DNA of 64,000 nt from the NCBI RefSeq assembly GCF_000633255.1, contig NZ_AYMJ01000017.1, positions 172,243 to 236,242 on the forward strand, written 5' to 3'. Within the stretch, counting starts at the first letter, position 1; every line of letters begins with the position of its first letter. The position numbers and the translations under genes were made by a program. Below are positions 10,023 to 18,644 of the stretch, piece by piece. The notes beneath the pieces are model-generated. The model searched no databases and had not been told where the DNA came from. It saw nothing but the letters and a program-made list of their open reading frames with translations. This DNA is from Pseudomonas sp. H1h (lineage in GTDB: Bacteria > Pseudomonadota > Gammaproteobacteria > Pseudomonadales > Pseudomonadaceae).

Positions 10023-12854
10023 ATGTCCAACCGTGATATATCCCGGCGCTCGTTCCTCCAGGGCGGGCTGGTGGCGGGTGTGAGCGTCACGCTCGCGCCG
10101 CTCAGCAGTCAGGCGCTGGCTGCCTTGATGGAAAACAGCGTCACCGTGCCGTCCGAGAAGTGGCTCGGCAACAACGGCAAGGCGCGCCAACGTAACGATG
10201 CATTGTCCAAGGTCTGCGGCAGCAAAGTCTTTGCCCGCGACATTCGCTCCAAGGACATGCCGGGCTGGCCTGAACAACAGGGTCACGCCATGCTGCTCAA
10301 AACCATCAAGGCCGACCGTATCTATGACGGTTACGACCTGTCGTGGCTCGGCGCCGAGCTGCAGCCCGACCGCATCGTCACCGCTGCCGATCTGGACAAG
10401 GACGGTATCGTTTTCCCGGAAGAGCACGCACCGGATCCATTGCTGCCCGAAGGCAAAGTGCCGATGTTCATCGGTCATCCGGTAGCGATCCTGATCTGGA
10501 ACGATTTCGAGCGTTTCCGCCAGGCCAAGAACAAGCTCAAATTCAATGACAAGGCGATTCGTTACGGTGCACAAGTGCCGTACTACGAAGGCGACCCCTA
10601 TGGCAGCTTCCGTTACGTGCGCGTGGGTGGCCCGACCTCGGCCGACGAAGACGAATTCGCCAGCCTCAAGGATTCGATCCTGTTCCCCATGCTGAAAAAC
10701 CGTCGCCCGGTGTGGAATTCCCAGCCGAACCTGCACGGCAACCTGACCGAGCGTGGTCTGTTCTACGCCGACCGCATGAAGAACGAGATCGATACGCCGC
10801 CGGACAACTGGCTGGTGTTCGACGAGCGCTACAAGACCCCGTCGATCGAGCCGGCCGCGATGGAGCCGGACAACGGCAACGGCTGGTACGACCCGCAAAC
10901 CAAGACCCTGCACTTCGTGGTGGCCACCCAGTGCCCGCTGGAAGCTGCGACCGAGACCGCGAAAATGATCGCGCCGTCGCGCTTTGGCCTGGCCAACCTG
11001 AACATGCACCCGGGTTACACCGTGGGTTACGGTTCCAAAGACCACAACATCTTCGTCTACTACGCCGCCCTCGCGGCGCTGTACGGCGCCGGTGTACCGA
11101 TCCGTTTGGCCAACGACCGCTACGAGCAGTTCCAGAGCGGCATCAAGCGTCACCCGTTCGACATCCGCTACCAGTTGGCGGTGGACAAGAACGACTACAG
11201 CTTCAAGATTTTCCGCGCAGAAATGAGCGTCGACGGCGGCGGTCGTATCAACTACAGCCCATCGGTGGCTGCAGTGGGTGCCACGGCAGCACAGTCGATC
11301 TATTACATGCCGCAGAACGATCTGCAGGTCACCGCTTACCACTCCCGTGGTGTTGAGGCGGGTTCGATGCGCGGCTACGGCACGCTGCAAAGCATGGCCT
11401 CGACCGAAATGATGGTCGACGAAATTGCCAATCGACTCGGTGTCGACGCGATTGATCTGCGCCGCAAGAACGCCTTGCGTTCGGGCATGAAAAACACCCA
11501 GGGCGCGATTCCGGCCGGTGCCTTGCGCCTGCACGAGATTCTCGACAAGGCCTCGGTGCACGAAGTCTGGAAAAATCGTGACGCGATCAAGAAACAACGC
11601 GAAGCGGCAGATCCGGACAACTGGTACGGCGTCGGTTTCGCCATTTGCCAGAAAGACTTCGGTACCGGTTCGGAAGCGCCGATGGCCAGCATCGAATTCA
11701 CCGCTGAAGGTCGCATTACCCTGCGCCACATCGGTATCGAGATCGGCACCGGCATGTCCACTTCGCAAGCGCTGGTGGTGGCTGATTTCCTCGGCAGCCC
11801 GGCGCATGACGTGAAGACTGGCGAAACCGAATGGAAGGAGATGCAACTGATCACCAGCGGCAACCCTTACATCATGAGCCAGGCCGAACAGGACAACCTG
11901 CTGCGCAACCCGCGCTGGGTCGGCAAGCTGGCCTCGGCGTCGTCCGCGACCAACTCGGCTTACTACTTCAGTCACGCTACCCGTGAAGCGGCACGCGTGC
12001 TGTTCAACAATGGTCTGTGGCCGGCGGCCATGGAAATCTGGCGTCAGGGCCCTTACGGCGGTCAAGCCAACCCTTACGTCGTGCGTCGCGAAGATGCGCA
12101 TTGGGTCGATGGCAAACTCACTGCCAACGGCATGCAGCCGTTGACCTTTGAAGAGCTGGCCAAGCGCGCTCACGAGCGTGGTCTGGTGACCGGCGCCACT
12201 GTTCACGCGTTCAACCGCTGGAGTTGGGCCGAGGCCGAATACAGCATTGACGGTGTGCGCGAGCGTCTGCCGCTCGACGGTCTGGCGGTGAAGTACGGCG
12301 ATGGCGCGCCGAAGGCGAAGAAAGCACTGATGAACACGGCGGGCTTCCATCTGCTGGATCGCCAGAACATCAACTACCCGGTTGTCCAGCTGAACAATGC
12401 AGCTGTGACTTACTACAGCCCGGTGGCGACGCTGGTAGAGCTGAAGGTCAACAAAGGTTCGGCGGAAGTCGAAGTGCTCAACCACCATTCGTGGGTCGAG
12501 TGCGGCCGGGTGCTGGTCGAAGAACTGGTCAAGGGCCAGCTCGAAGGCGGGATCGCCATGGGTATCGGTCACGCGCTGATGGAAGAGATGCCACTGTACG
12601 AAGGCGGGCCGGGGGAGGGTGACTGGAACTTCAACCGTTATCGCCTGCCGATGGCCCGCCACGTGGCGGTGTGGAAGCAGACCGCGGAGATTCTGCCGCC
12701 GCTGTCGCCAAGCGATCCATCCAAAGGCATCGCCGAAGTGGTGATGATCCCGGTGGTCGGTGCCATCGGTAACGCCGTGGCTCACGCCATCGGTAAACGT
12801 GTTCGCGATCTGCCAATCACTGCTGCGCGCATCAAGGAGGCCCTCAATGGCTAA
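10023..12854 (+). CDS. Xanthine dehydrogenase-family molybdopterin-binding subunit, Tat-exported
   Basis: This is the large molybdopterin-cytosine-dinucleotide subunit of a molybdenum hydroxylase, of the isoquinoline oxidoreductase beta / periplasmic aldehyde dehydrogenase type. The 943 residues start with a twin-arginine signal, SRRSFLQGG at about residues 8-16, then a hydrophobic stretch ending at QALA. Later the family segment GSMRGYGTLQS appears. The substrate, whether an aldehyde or an N-heterocycle, cannot be read from the sequence. It overlaps the 2Fe-2S subunit gene by 8 bp and leads a four-gene operon with a cytochrome c and XdhC. No FAD subunit is present, so electrons probably go to the cytochrome. 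Confidence 0.9.
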   Translation: MSNRDISRRSFLQGGLVAGVSVTLAPLSSQALAALMENSVTVPSEKWLGNNGKARQRNDALSKVCGSKVFARDIRSKDMPGWPEQQGHAMLLKTIKADRIYDGYDLSWLGAELQPDRIVTAADLDKDGIVFPEEHAPDPLLPEGKVPMFIGHPVAILIWNDFERFRQAKNKLKFNDKAIRYGAQVPYYEGDPYGSFRYVRVGGPTSADEDEFASLKDSILFPMLKNRRPVWNSQPNLHGNLTERGLFYADRMKNEIDTPPDNWLVFDERYKTPSIEPAAMEPDNGNGWYDPQTKTLHFVVATQCPLEAATETAKMIAPSRFGLANLNMHPGYTVGYGSKDHNIFVYYAALAALYGAGVPIRLANDRYEQFQSGIKRHPFDIRYQLAVDKNDYSFKIFRAEMSVDGGGRINYSPSVAAVGATAAQSIYYMPQNDLQVTAYHSRGVEAGSMRGYGTLQSMASTEMMVDEIANRLGVDAIDLRRKNALRSGMKNTQGAIPAGALRLHEILDKASVHEVWKNRDAIKKQREAADPDNWYGVGFAICQKDFGTGSEAPMASIEFTAEGRITLRHIGIEIGTGMSTSQALVVADFLGSPAHDVKTGETEWKEMQLITSGNPYIMSQAEQDNLLRNPRWVGKLASASSATNSAYYFSHATREAARVLFNNGLWPAAMEIWRQGPYGGQANPYVVRREDAHWVDGKLTANGMQPLTFEELAKRAHERGLVTGATVHAFNRWSWAEAEYSIDGVRERLPLDGLAVKYGDGAPKAKKALMNTAGFHLLDRQNINYPVVQLNNAAVTYYSPVATLVELKVNKGSAEVEVLNHHSWVECGRVLVEELVKGQLEGGIAMGIGHALMEEMPLYEGGPGEGDWNFNRYRLPMARHVAVWKQTAEILPPLSPSDPSKGIAEVVMIPVVGAIGNAVAHAIGKRVRDLPITAARIKEALNG

Positions 12855-13386
12855 CCGTCCGCTTCAACTGACCCTCAATGGTCAATCCGTCGGCCCGGTG
12901 GACATCCCTGATGACCTGCCGATGATCGACTACCTGCACGAATACAAGAACCTCACCGGTTCGCGCCTGGGCTGCGGCCAGGGCATCTGCCACGCCTGCG
13001 TGGTGATCGTCGACAACCCGGACGGCACCAGCGAAGAAGTGCGCACCTGCATCACCGGCGCGCATTATTTCGAAGGCAAGAAAGTGCGCACCATCGAAGC
13101 TCACGCCAAGCGTGACGAGCAGGGTCAGGTCACTGAGCTGAACCCGATCCAGCAACGCTTCGTCGACGAATTCGCCTTCCAGTGCAGCTACTGCGCACCG
13201 GGCTTCGTCAACGCCGCGACGGTGCTGGTGGAGAAGCTGCAGCGCCAGCCGATCGCCAAGAGCAAACTGGAACAGGTCATTGAGGACAGCCTCGGTCATC
13301 ACGTCTGCCGTTGCACCGGGTACGTGCGTTACTACAACGCCACCCGCAACGTGCTGACCGATCTCGGCCTGGTCAAGGAGGGTTGA
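12847..13386 (+). CDS. (2Fe-2S)-binding subunit of the molybdenum hydroxylase
   Basis: This small iron-sulfur subunit of 179 residues passes electrons from the Moco site onward. The plant-ferredoxin-type cluster is C43, C48, C51 and C68. The second, helical cluster is C113, C116, C154 and C156 (CSYC and CRC motifs). It has no signal peptide of its own, so if it is periplasmic it must be carried out with the Tat-tagged large subunit. The start MANRPLQLTLNG lies 8 bp inside the large-subunit gene, after an AAGGAG site. Confidence 0.95.
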   Translation: MANRPLQLTLNGQSVGPVDIPDDLPMIDYLHEYKNLTGSRLGCGQGICHACVVIVDNPDGTSEEVRTCITGAHYFEGKKVRTIEAHAKRDEQGQVTELNPIQQRFVDEFAFQCSYCAPGFVNAATVLVEKLQRQPIAKSKLEQVIEDSLGHHVCRCTGYVRYYNATRNVLTDLGLVKEG

Positions 13387-13388
13387 GC

Positions 13389-14624
13389 ATGAAGCATCTA
13401 CTGACCCGCCTGACCCTGGCGGTCGGGCTGGCTGCGCCGGTGTTGTTTGCCCACGCCGACGATCAGGTCAAGCGCGGCGAATACCTCGCCCGCGCGGCCG
13501 ACTGCATGGCGTGCCACACCGCGCCGGGCGGCGCGCCGTTTGCTGGCGGGCTGCCGATCGTCTCACCGTTCGGCACGATCTACGGCACCAACATCACGCC
13601 GAGCAAAGAGCACGGCATCGGCCTGTACAGCGATGATGAGTTCTTCGCTGCGCTGACCGAGGGCAAGCGTCGCGACGGCGCTAATCTGTACCCGGCGATG
13701 CCGTACACCTCGTATCACCTGGTGCCGCGTGAAGATTCCGACGCGATCCACGCGTACCTGAAAACCATCGAGCCGATCGAGCGCGCCGCGCCTGTCACCA
13801 GCCTGAGCTTTCCGTTCAACGTGCGTCTGGGCCTGATGGGCTGGAACATGATGTATGGCAAAGCCCTGAAACTGGAGTCGGCCGAAGGTAAAAGTGAATC
13901 CTGGAAGCGCGGCCAATACATGGTCGAGGTGCTCGGTCATTGCGGCGAATGCCACACGCCACGCGGCCTGCCGGGCGCGATGCAGCTGGACAAGCGCCTG
14001 ACTGGCGGCATCCTCAACGGTTATCTCGCGCCAAGCCTGCTCGCCACCGATCTGGCGGCGCGCGGCTGGAACCAGCAGGACCTGAGTACGTTCCTCAAGC
14101 ACGGCATGAGTGCTCAGGGCACGATGTTCAACGAGATGTTCCCGGTATTCCACAACAGCACCCAGGGCCTGAACGATCAGGATCTGGCAGCGATGGCGAC
14201 GTTTCTGCTCGGTGACAAGCCGCCAGCAGCCAAAGAACTCGTTGAGGTGCCGGTGGACAAGCTCAGTCCGAGTGCCCAGCGCGGCCGTCAGGAATATTTG
14301 AACGTCTGCGCCGGTTGCCATGCGGCCGGTGGTGAAGGCAAGCCGCACATCGCCGTGGCCATGCGCGGCAATACCACGCTGCGTCTGGAGGATCCGCGCA
14401 ACCTGGTGCGGGTGATCGAGGATGGTATCGGCGAGCAGAAATTCGCCGGGTTCGAACACATGCAGCCGATGCCGGGTTTTGCCGACAAGCTCAGCGCTGA
14501 ACAACTGACCGATCTGCTGAACTACCTGCGTCAAGGCTGGGGCGGTCAATCGGCAGAGCTGGCGGTCAGCGATGTGCAAAAACTGCAGGCTGAAGTCCCG
14601 GCCATCGAGCACAAGGCGCACTGA
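13389..14624 (+). CDS. Triheme cytochrome c electron acceptor
   Basis: This is an exported c-type cytochrome of 411 residues with a Sec signal peptide (MKHLLTRLTLAVGLAAPVLF, cleaved after AHA). It has three heme-binding CxxCH motifs: CMACH at 39-43, CGECH at 185-189 and CAGCH at 307-311. The architecture matches the cytochrome subunit of membrane-associated alcohol and aldehyde dehydrogenases. It probably takes electrons from the 2Fe-2S subunit to quinone or to a terminal oxidase. The start lies 2 bp after the 2Fe-2S gene stop, with AAGGAGG upstream. Confidence 0.93.
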   Translation: MKHLLTRLTLAVGLAAPVLFAHADDQVKRGEYLARAADCMACHTAPGGAPFAGGLPIVSPFGTIYGTNITPSKEHGIGLYSDDEFFAALTEGKRRDGANLYPAMPYTSYHLVPREDSDAIHAYLKTIEPIERAAPVTSLSFPFNVRLGLMGWNMMYGKALKLESAEGKSESWKRGQYMVEVLGHCGECHTPRGLPGAMQLDKRLTGGILNGYLAPSLLATDLAARGWNQQDLSTFLKHGMSAQGTMFNEMFPVFHNSTQGLNDQDLAAMATFLLGDKPPAAKELVEVPVDKLSPSAQRGRQEYLNVCAGCHAAGGEGKPHIAVAMRGNTTLRLEDPRNLVRVIEDGIGEQKFAGFEHMQPMPGFADKLSAEQLTDLLNYLRQGWGGQSAELAVSDVQKLQAEVPAIEHKAH

Positions 14625-14625
14625 C

Positions 14626-15597
14626 ATGCAGCATCTCGATCTGCAAGTGGTACGGCGGGCGCTGGAGTGGTCGGTGGCGGGGCAGCGCATCTGGCTCTGC
14701 ACCGTGCTGACCACCTACGGCTCGGCGCCGCGTGCGCCGGGTTCACTGTTGGCAGTGAACGATGGTGGGCAGTGGATCGGGTCGCTGTCCGGTGGCTGCG
14801 TCGAGGAAGACTTTCTCGAGCGCGTGGCGCAAGGCGCGTTTCTCGATGCGGTCAACGTGGTGCGTTACGGTGAAGGGGATGATCCGCGCTCGCGGGTCAG
14901 CCTGCCCTGTGGCGGCATTCTCGACGTACTGGTAGAGAAATTTGACGCCGACTGCGAGGTGCAGGCGCATCTGCGTGAGCTCGAATCGGCGTTGCTCGGA
15001 CAGCGTCGTCTGATTCGCGAAGTCGATCTGGCCAGTGGTGCGCGCAGTCTGTTCGCTGATCGCGAGCAGGGTGTGCGCATCGAGCGTGAGATCGACCGGG
15101 TGCGTATTCGCATGGGAGCCGCTCAGCGTTTGTTGCTGGCCGGATACTCCAGCGTGGCACAGGCGTGCGCCGAATTTGCGGTTGGTCTGGGCTTTGAAGT
15201 GATTCTCTGCGACCCGCGTGATGAAGTGCTTGAGGGCGTGGTGTTGAATGGTGTGGAGATTCGCCGGCAACTGCCGTCGGTGTTCATTGCCGACGGTGGC
15301 TGTCACCGCGATACCGCGGTGGTGGCGTTGACCCACGATCCGCGTATCGATGACCTGGCGATGATGGAAGCGGTGCGCACCGAAGCGTTTTACATCGGTG
15401 TCATGGGCTCGCAGCAAACCTCGCAGAAACGCTTCGAGCGCTTGCGCAGGATCGGTGGGCTGGGCGAGGTCGAGCTGGCGCGGATTCATGCGCCGATCGG
15501 CTTGAACCTGGGCAGCAAGACACCGGCGGAGATCGCCTTGGCAGTGCTCGCTGACATCTTGCGGATCCGTAGCGGGATTGCTCGGGATCAGCTCTGA
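14626..15597 (+). CDS. XdhC-family molybdenum cofactor maturation protein
   Basis: XdhC proteins bind, sulfurate and insert the molybdenum cofactor into their partner hydroxylase. The N-terminal XdhC/CoxI domain (TYGSAPRAPGS, then SGGCVEEDF with a conserved Cys) and the C-terminal Rossmann-like XdhC domain (HDPRIDD, FYIGVMGSQQT) are both visible in 323 residues. The start follows the cytochrome stop by 1 bp. It is expected to act in the cytoplasm before Tat export of the folded enzyme. Confidence 0.92.
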   Translation: MQHLDLQVVRRALEWSVAGQRIWLCTVLTTYGSAPRAPGSLLAVNDGGQWIGSLSGGCVEEDFLERVAQGAFLDAVNVVRYGEGDDPRSRVSLPCGGILDVLVEKFDADCEVQAHLRELESALLGQRRLIREVDLASGARSLFADREQGVRIEREIDRVRIRMGAAQRLLLAGYSSVAQACAEFAVGLGFEVILCDPRDEVLEGVVLNGVEIRRQLPSVFIADGGCHRDTAVVALTHDPRIDDLAMMEAVRTEAFYIGVMGSQQTSQKRFERLRRIGGLGEVELARIHAPIGLNLGSKTPAEIALAVLADILRIRSGIARDQL

Positions 15598-15620
15598 AAC
15601 AAGCTGGTAGCGTACTTTTT

Positions 15621-15648
15621 GTGGCGAGGGGATAAATCCCCTCGCCAC
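15621..15648. repeat. Perfect palindrome of the GTGGCGAGGGG REP type
   Basis: The arms GTGGCGAGGGGAT and ATCCCCTCGCCAC are separated by 2 bases, between the convergent xdhC and oxidoreductase genes. It belongs to a second Pseudomonas REP family and could double as a weak transcription stop. It lacks a trailing T-run on either strand. Confidence 0.75.
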
Positions 15649-15662
15649 ATGTGTTTCTGCAG

Positions 15663-16946
15663 TCAGAATCCGAATTTGTCGCGCAACCCGTAATACCACG
15701 CGCCCAGCGCGGCAAACGGCGTACGCAGCAACTGCCCTCCCGGGAACGGGTAGTGCGGCAGGTCAGCAAACGCATCAAAACGCTCGGCCTGGCCGCGCAA
15801 TGCTTCGGCCAGCACCTTGCCGGCCAGGTGCGTGTAGGTCACGCCGTGGCCGCTGCAGCCCTGCGAGTAATAGATGTTGTCGCCCAGGCGGCCAACCTGC
15901 GGCAGGCGCGACAGGGTCAGCAGGAAGTTGCCCGTCCACGCGTAGTCGATCTTCACATCCTTCAGTTGCGGGAAAGCCTTGAGCATTTTCGGGCGGATGA
16001 TCGCTTCGATGTTCGCCGGATCGCGCGCGCCATAAACCACACCGCCGCCGAAGATCAAGCGCTTGTCGCCCGTCAGGCGGTAGTAGTCGAGCAGGTAGTT
16101 GCAGTCTTCGACGCAGTAATCCTGTGGCAGCAATGATTTCGCCAGTTCTTCGCCCAGTGGTTCGGTGGTGATCACCTGCGTGCCGCACGGCATGGACTTG
16201 GCTGCCAGTTCCGGCACCAGATTGCCGAGGTAGGCGTTGCCGGCGACGATGATGAACTTGGCCCTGACCTTGCCCTGTGGCGTGTGCACCACCGGGTTGG
16301 CGCCGCGCTCGATGCGTATGGCCGGCGATTGCTCGTAGATCGTACCGCCGAGGGATTCCACGGCGGCGGCCTCACCCAGCGCCAGGTTCAGCGGGTGGAT
16401 GTGGCCGCCGCTCATGTCGAGCATGCCGCCGACGTACTGATCGCAGGCCACCACTTCGCGAATGCGGCGCTCGTCCAGCAACTCCAGTTGCGTATGGCCG
16501 AAGCGTTCCCACAGGCGCTTCTGCGACTCCAGGTGGCCCATCTGCCTGGCGGAGAGGGCGGCGAACACGCCGCCGTCCTTCAGGTCGCACTGGATGTTGT
16601 ACTTGGCGACGCGCTCACGAATGATCCGTCCGCCCTCGAATGCCATCTGCCCGAGCAATTGCGCCTGCTTGGGTCCGACGGTGCGTTCAATGACGTCGAT
16701 GTCGCGGCTATAGCTGTTGACGATCTGCCCGCCATTACGCCCAGACGCCCCGAAACCGACCCTGGCCGCTTCCAGCACCGTCACGCGAAAACCGTTCTCC
16801 AGCAGAAACAGCGCCGAGGACAGCCCGGTATACCCGGCGCCAATCACACAGACATCCGTCTCCACATCATCCTGCAAGGCTGGACGTGGCGGTACGGCAT
16901 TGGCCGACGCAGCGTAATAAGACTCTGGGTAAGGGGTGTTCGCCAT
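15663..16946 (-). CDS. FAD-dependent amine oxidoreductase (PuuB/PauB-like)
   Basis: This flavoprotein of the DAO family has 427 residues. The FAD-binding GAGYTG lies at residues 36-41 after VETDVCVIGAGYTG, and GRNGGQIVNSY and the C-terminal QGCSGHGVTYTHLAGK are typical of gamma-glutamylputrescine oxidase-like enzymes. Such enzymes oxidise glutamylated polyamines or related amines. Several paralogues exist in pseudomonads, so the substrate is not certain. The gene stands alone, converges with xdhC, and is transcribed away from tRNA-Val. Confidence 0.85.
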   Translation of the reverse strand: MANTPYPESYYAASANAVPPRPALQDDVETDVCVIGAGYTGLSSALFLLENGFRVTVLEAARVGFGASGRNGGQIVNSYSRDIDVIERTVGPKQAQLLGQMAFEGGRIIRERVAKYNIQCDLKDGGVFAALSARQMGHLESQKRLWERFGHTQLELLDERRIREVVACDQYVGGMLDMSGGHIHPLNLALGEAAAVESLGGTIYEQSPAIRIERGANPVVHTPQGKVRAKFIIVAGNAYLGNLVPELAAKSMPCGTQVITTEPLGEELAKSLLPQDYCVEDCNYLLDYYRLTGDKRLIFGGGVVYGARDPANIEAIIRPKMLKAFPQLKDVKIDYAWTGNFLLTLSRLPQVGRLGDNIYYSQGCSGHGVTYTHLAGKVLAEALRGQAERFDAFADLPHYPFPGGQLLRTPFAALGAWYYGLRDKFGF

Positions 16947-17089
16947 CCGGCAGCCTCTGTTTAATATATTTTACGAGTGCGCCGATGCTACCCGAGTTGA
17001 AAAACCTCCGCCAGCCACCGAAAAAATCTTCTTCACTGGGCCGAAATTAAATATTTTGCATATTCATAGGGTTAGGTGAAAAAAAGGTG

Positions 17090-17117
17090 TTGACACCCCT
17101 CCGGAATTCCGTAGAAT
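17090..17117 (+). promoter_or_regulatory. Sigma70 promoter of tRNA-Val(GAC)
   Basis: A consensus -35 TTGACA (17090-17095) and a -10 TAGAAT (17112-17117) are 16 bp apart. Transcription would start a few bases before the mature tRNA end at 17131. Confidence 0.85.
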
Positions 17118-17130
17118 GCCGCCTCACAGC

Positions 17131-17207
17131 AGGCACGTAGCTCAGTTGGTTAGAGCACCACCTTGACATGGTGGGGGTCGTTGGTTCGAGTCCAATCGCG
17201 CCTACCA
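17131..17207 (+). tRNA. tRNA-Val (anticodon GAC)
   Basis: All arms fold: D-stem GCTC/GAGC, anticodon stem CCACC/GGTGG with loop TTGACAT (GAC at 17165-17167), T-arm GTTGGTTCGAGTCCAAT, and encoded CCA. The acceptor arm AGGCACG / CGCGCCT has an A-C mismatch at position 5-68, which is unusual. It is a single-gene transcript with its own promoter and terminator. Confidence 0.94.
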
Positions 17208-17236
17208 AACAAAATCCGCTCTGCTGGGCGGTCTAG

Positions 17237-17266
17237 AAGGGCTCACCGAAAGGTGGGCCCTTTTTT
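17237..17266 (+). terminator. Intrinsic terminator after tRNA-Val(GAC)
   Basis: An 11-bp stem (AAGGGCTCACC / GGTGGGCCCTT) with a GAAA loop is followed by TTTT, 30 bp after the tRNA. Confidence 0.9.
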
Positions 17267-17449
17267 GTTGTCTGCGATTTGCAAAACCCACCCCTCAGAA
17301 CGCCAGTGCGGCGTTAACCTCAACGAGTTCGCCCTGTCTTTCTATTTGCTCCAGGCGCGGGACCGTCATCAAAAAACGGCTATTTGCCGAGACGTGCTTG
17401 ATCAACTACTCAATAACAGGTGGGCCAAGGCGAATGTGGCGGATCGCTT

Positions 17450-17593
17450 TTACGGGCGCTTGAGATCCCTGGCGTCAATGATCAGGTCTGCTGCCTCTCC
17501 ACCTGCGGTCGTGATGCCCAGGCATTGCTTGTTGCTCTTGCTGGGTTTCCAGCCGTATTTGAGTAATGCTTTTCGTGCTGATAGAAAAGGCAT
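17450..17593 (-). pseudogene. Possible fragment of a small periplasmic protein gene
   Basis: On the minus strand, an open frame from the ATG at 17593 reads MPFLSARKALLKYGWKP and ends in ADLIIDARDLKRP. The pattern GMPFxxARKxLxxxGWKP is common in the C-terminal half of small secreted pseudomonad proteins. The frame stays open upstream to a stop at 17657-17659 but has no signal peptide and no good start. The front end seems to be missing. The 460-bp stretch 17270-17730 otherwise holds no gene I can support. A longer plus-strand frame that begins inside tRNA-Val is not credible. Confidence 0.35.
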
Positions 17594-17720
17594 TCCTTCC
17601 TTGATGGGAATTTCATGATGTCGGCCGACAAAAATACCGTTCGTCGCCAGCGACCTTTAAAATTGTGTGGATATTGAATGGCTTACGAGCGTTACGAACT
17701 AACCGGTTATCAAAAAAACG

Positions 17721-17749
17721 TTGTTACCTGGCGTGGATTTCAGTAACAT
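17721..17749 (+). promoter_or_regulatory. Promoter-like sequence ahead of a possible small RNA
   Basis: TTGTTA (17721-17726) and TAACAT (17744-17749) are exactly 17 bp apart, a good sigma70 match. The terminator that follows about 40 bp downstream makes a short transcript likely. Confidence 0.5.
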
Positions 17750-17755
17750 TCGCCC

Positions 17756-17823
17756 CGCGTTCACCACCACGGTTTATGCATTTTTAAATCCCAAGCTTCC
17801 ATCAGCTGCTTGGGATTTTTTTT
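17756..17823 (+). ncRNA. Candidate short RNA of about 68 nt ending in an intrinsic terminator
   Basis: The expected start is about 7 bp after TAACAT. The transcript would end in a strong hairpin, AAATCCCAAGC / GCTTGGGATTT, followed by TTTTT. Between them there is no open frame of note. It could be a small RNA or an attenuated leader of the DUF2214 gene 145 bp downstream. This is inference from promoter and terminator spacing only. Confidence 0.4.
17786..17823 (+). terminator. Intrinsic terminator upstream of the DUF2214 gene
   Basis: An 11-bp perfect stem (17786-17796 with 17808-17818) with an 11-base loop is followed by a T-run. No protein gene on the plus strand ends just before it. Confidence 0.85.
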
Positions 17824-17968
17824 GCCTGCGATTTGGCAAATCGCGCTTTCTGCCTCCCTGTTTCCTGCGCGATGCTTTCTGGCCCCACGATGGTGTGTGA
17901 GCGCAACTGACTTTTTTCGACTACTACTGACTGGCGTTTTCCAGCGCTTTCTCAAAGGAGTTCGTCGA

Positions 17969-18424
17969 ATGCTGGTTCACTGGTTTCTTGCCGCTATTCA
18001 TCTATTGGCCTTTGCCTTGGGCTTCTGGGCCGTATTGACCCGTGGCACGGCGTTCAGCCAGCTGGCGGCTGGTGTCGGCGAGGCCAAGCGCGTTTTGCTC
18101 GCCGATAATCTGTGGGGGATTGCTGCGCTGGTGCTGCTGGTGACTGGTGGCATGCGCGCCTTCGGCGGCTTTGAGAAGGGTACTGACTACTATCTGCATC
18201 AGCCGCTGTTTCATTTGAAAATGACGCTGTTCGTGCTGATTCTGCTGATAGAGCTGGCGCCGATGATCACGCTGGTGAAGTGGCGGATCGCATCATCGCG
18301 AGGCAAGGCGCTCGATACCGGACGTGCAAAGCTGTATGCGCGGATCAGTCACGTCGAGGCGCTGCTGTTGGTGCTGATGGTTATTGCAGCCACTGGCATG
18401 GCGCGAGGCGTGACGTTCAGCTAA
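17969..18424 (+). CDS. DUF2214 family membrane protein
   Basis: This is a small inner-membrane protein of 151 residues with four hydrophobic helices. It starts MLVHWFLAAIHLLAFALG. The WFLAAIHLLA start, the DNLWGIAA segment and the HQPLFHLKM loop match the DUF2214 family, which has no assigned function. The start follows AAAGGAG with 9 bp spacing. A longer upstream frame runs through the terminator and is rejected. The roughly 220 bp after the gene hold nothing I can identify. Confidence 0.82.
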   Translation: MLVHWFLAAIHLLAFALGFWAVLTRGTAFSQLAAGVGEAKRVLLADNLWGIAALVLLVTGGMRAFGGFEKGTDYYLHQPLFHLKMTLFVLILLIELAPMITLVKWRIASSRGKALDTGRAKLYARISHVEALLLVLMVIAATGMARGVTFS

Positions 18425-18644
18425 CAGGGAAATTCTCTGTGTTCTCTCGGAAATGTCTGACAGCCAGGCTGGGCCGTCGCAGGTAGTATCGCGCTGCAAG
18501 AGAGAAGGGGGCGGATGAAGCGGAGGGGATGAATGTGTCAGGCGCCGTGCCCAGTGGACTGGGGAGCGGATGGCAATACGGCGCGTGAATCTCTAGCCAG
18601 TCATTACGCAGAGCAAACGAACTGGCTACTGACTGCGATGCGGC

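Noticed and set aside
9939..12785. A 948-codon open frame on the minus strand opposite the Moco subunit gene.
   Set aside because: It lies antisense to a clearly conserved gene and has a His/Arg/Gln-rich composition typical of GC-rich antisense frames, with no motif.
15621..15648. Perfect palindrome between convergent genes taken as a terminator.
   Set aside because: There is no T-run after the stem on either strand, and the sequence matches a REP family, so it was called a repeat.
17163..17618. Plus-strand frame of 151 codons beginning inside tRNA-Val.
   Set aside because: It starts within the tRNA and passes through the tRNA terminator; the composition is not protein-like.
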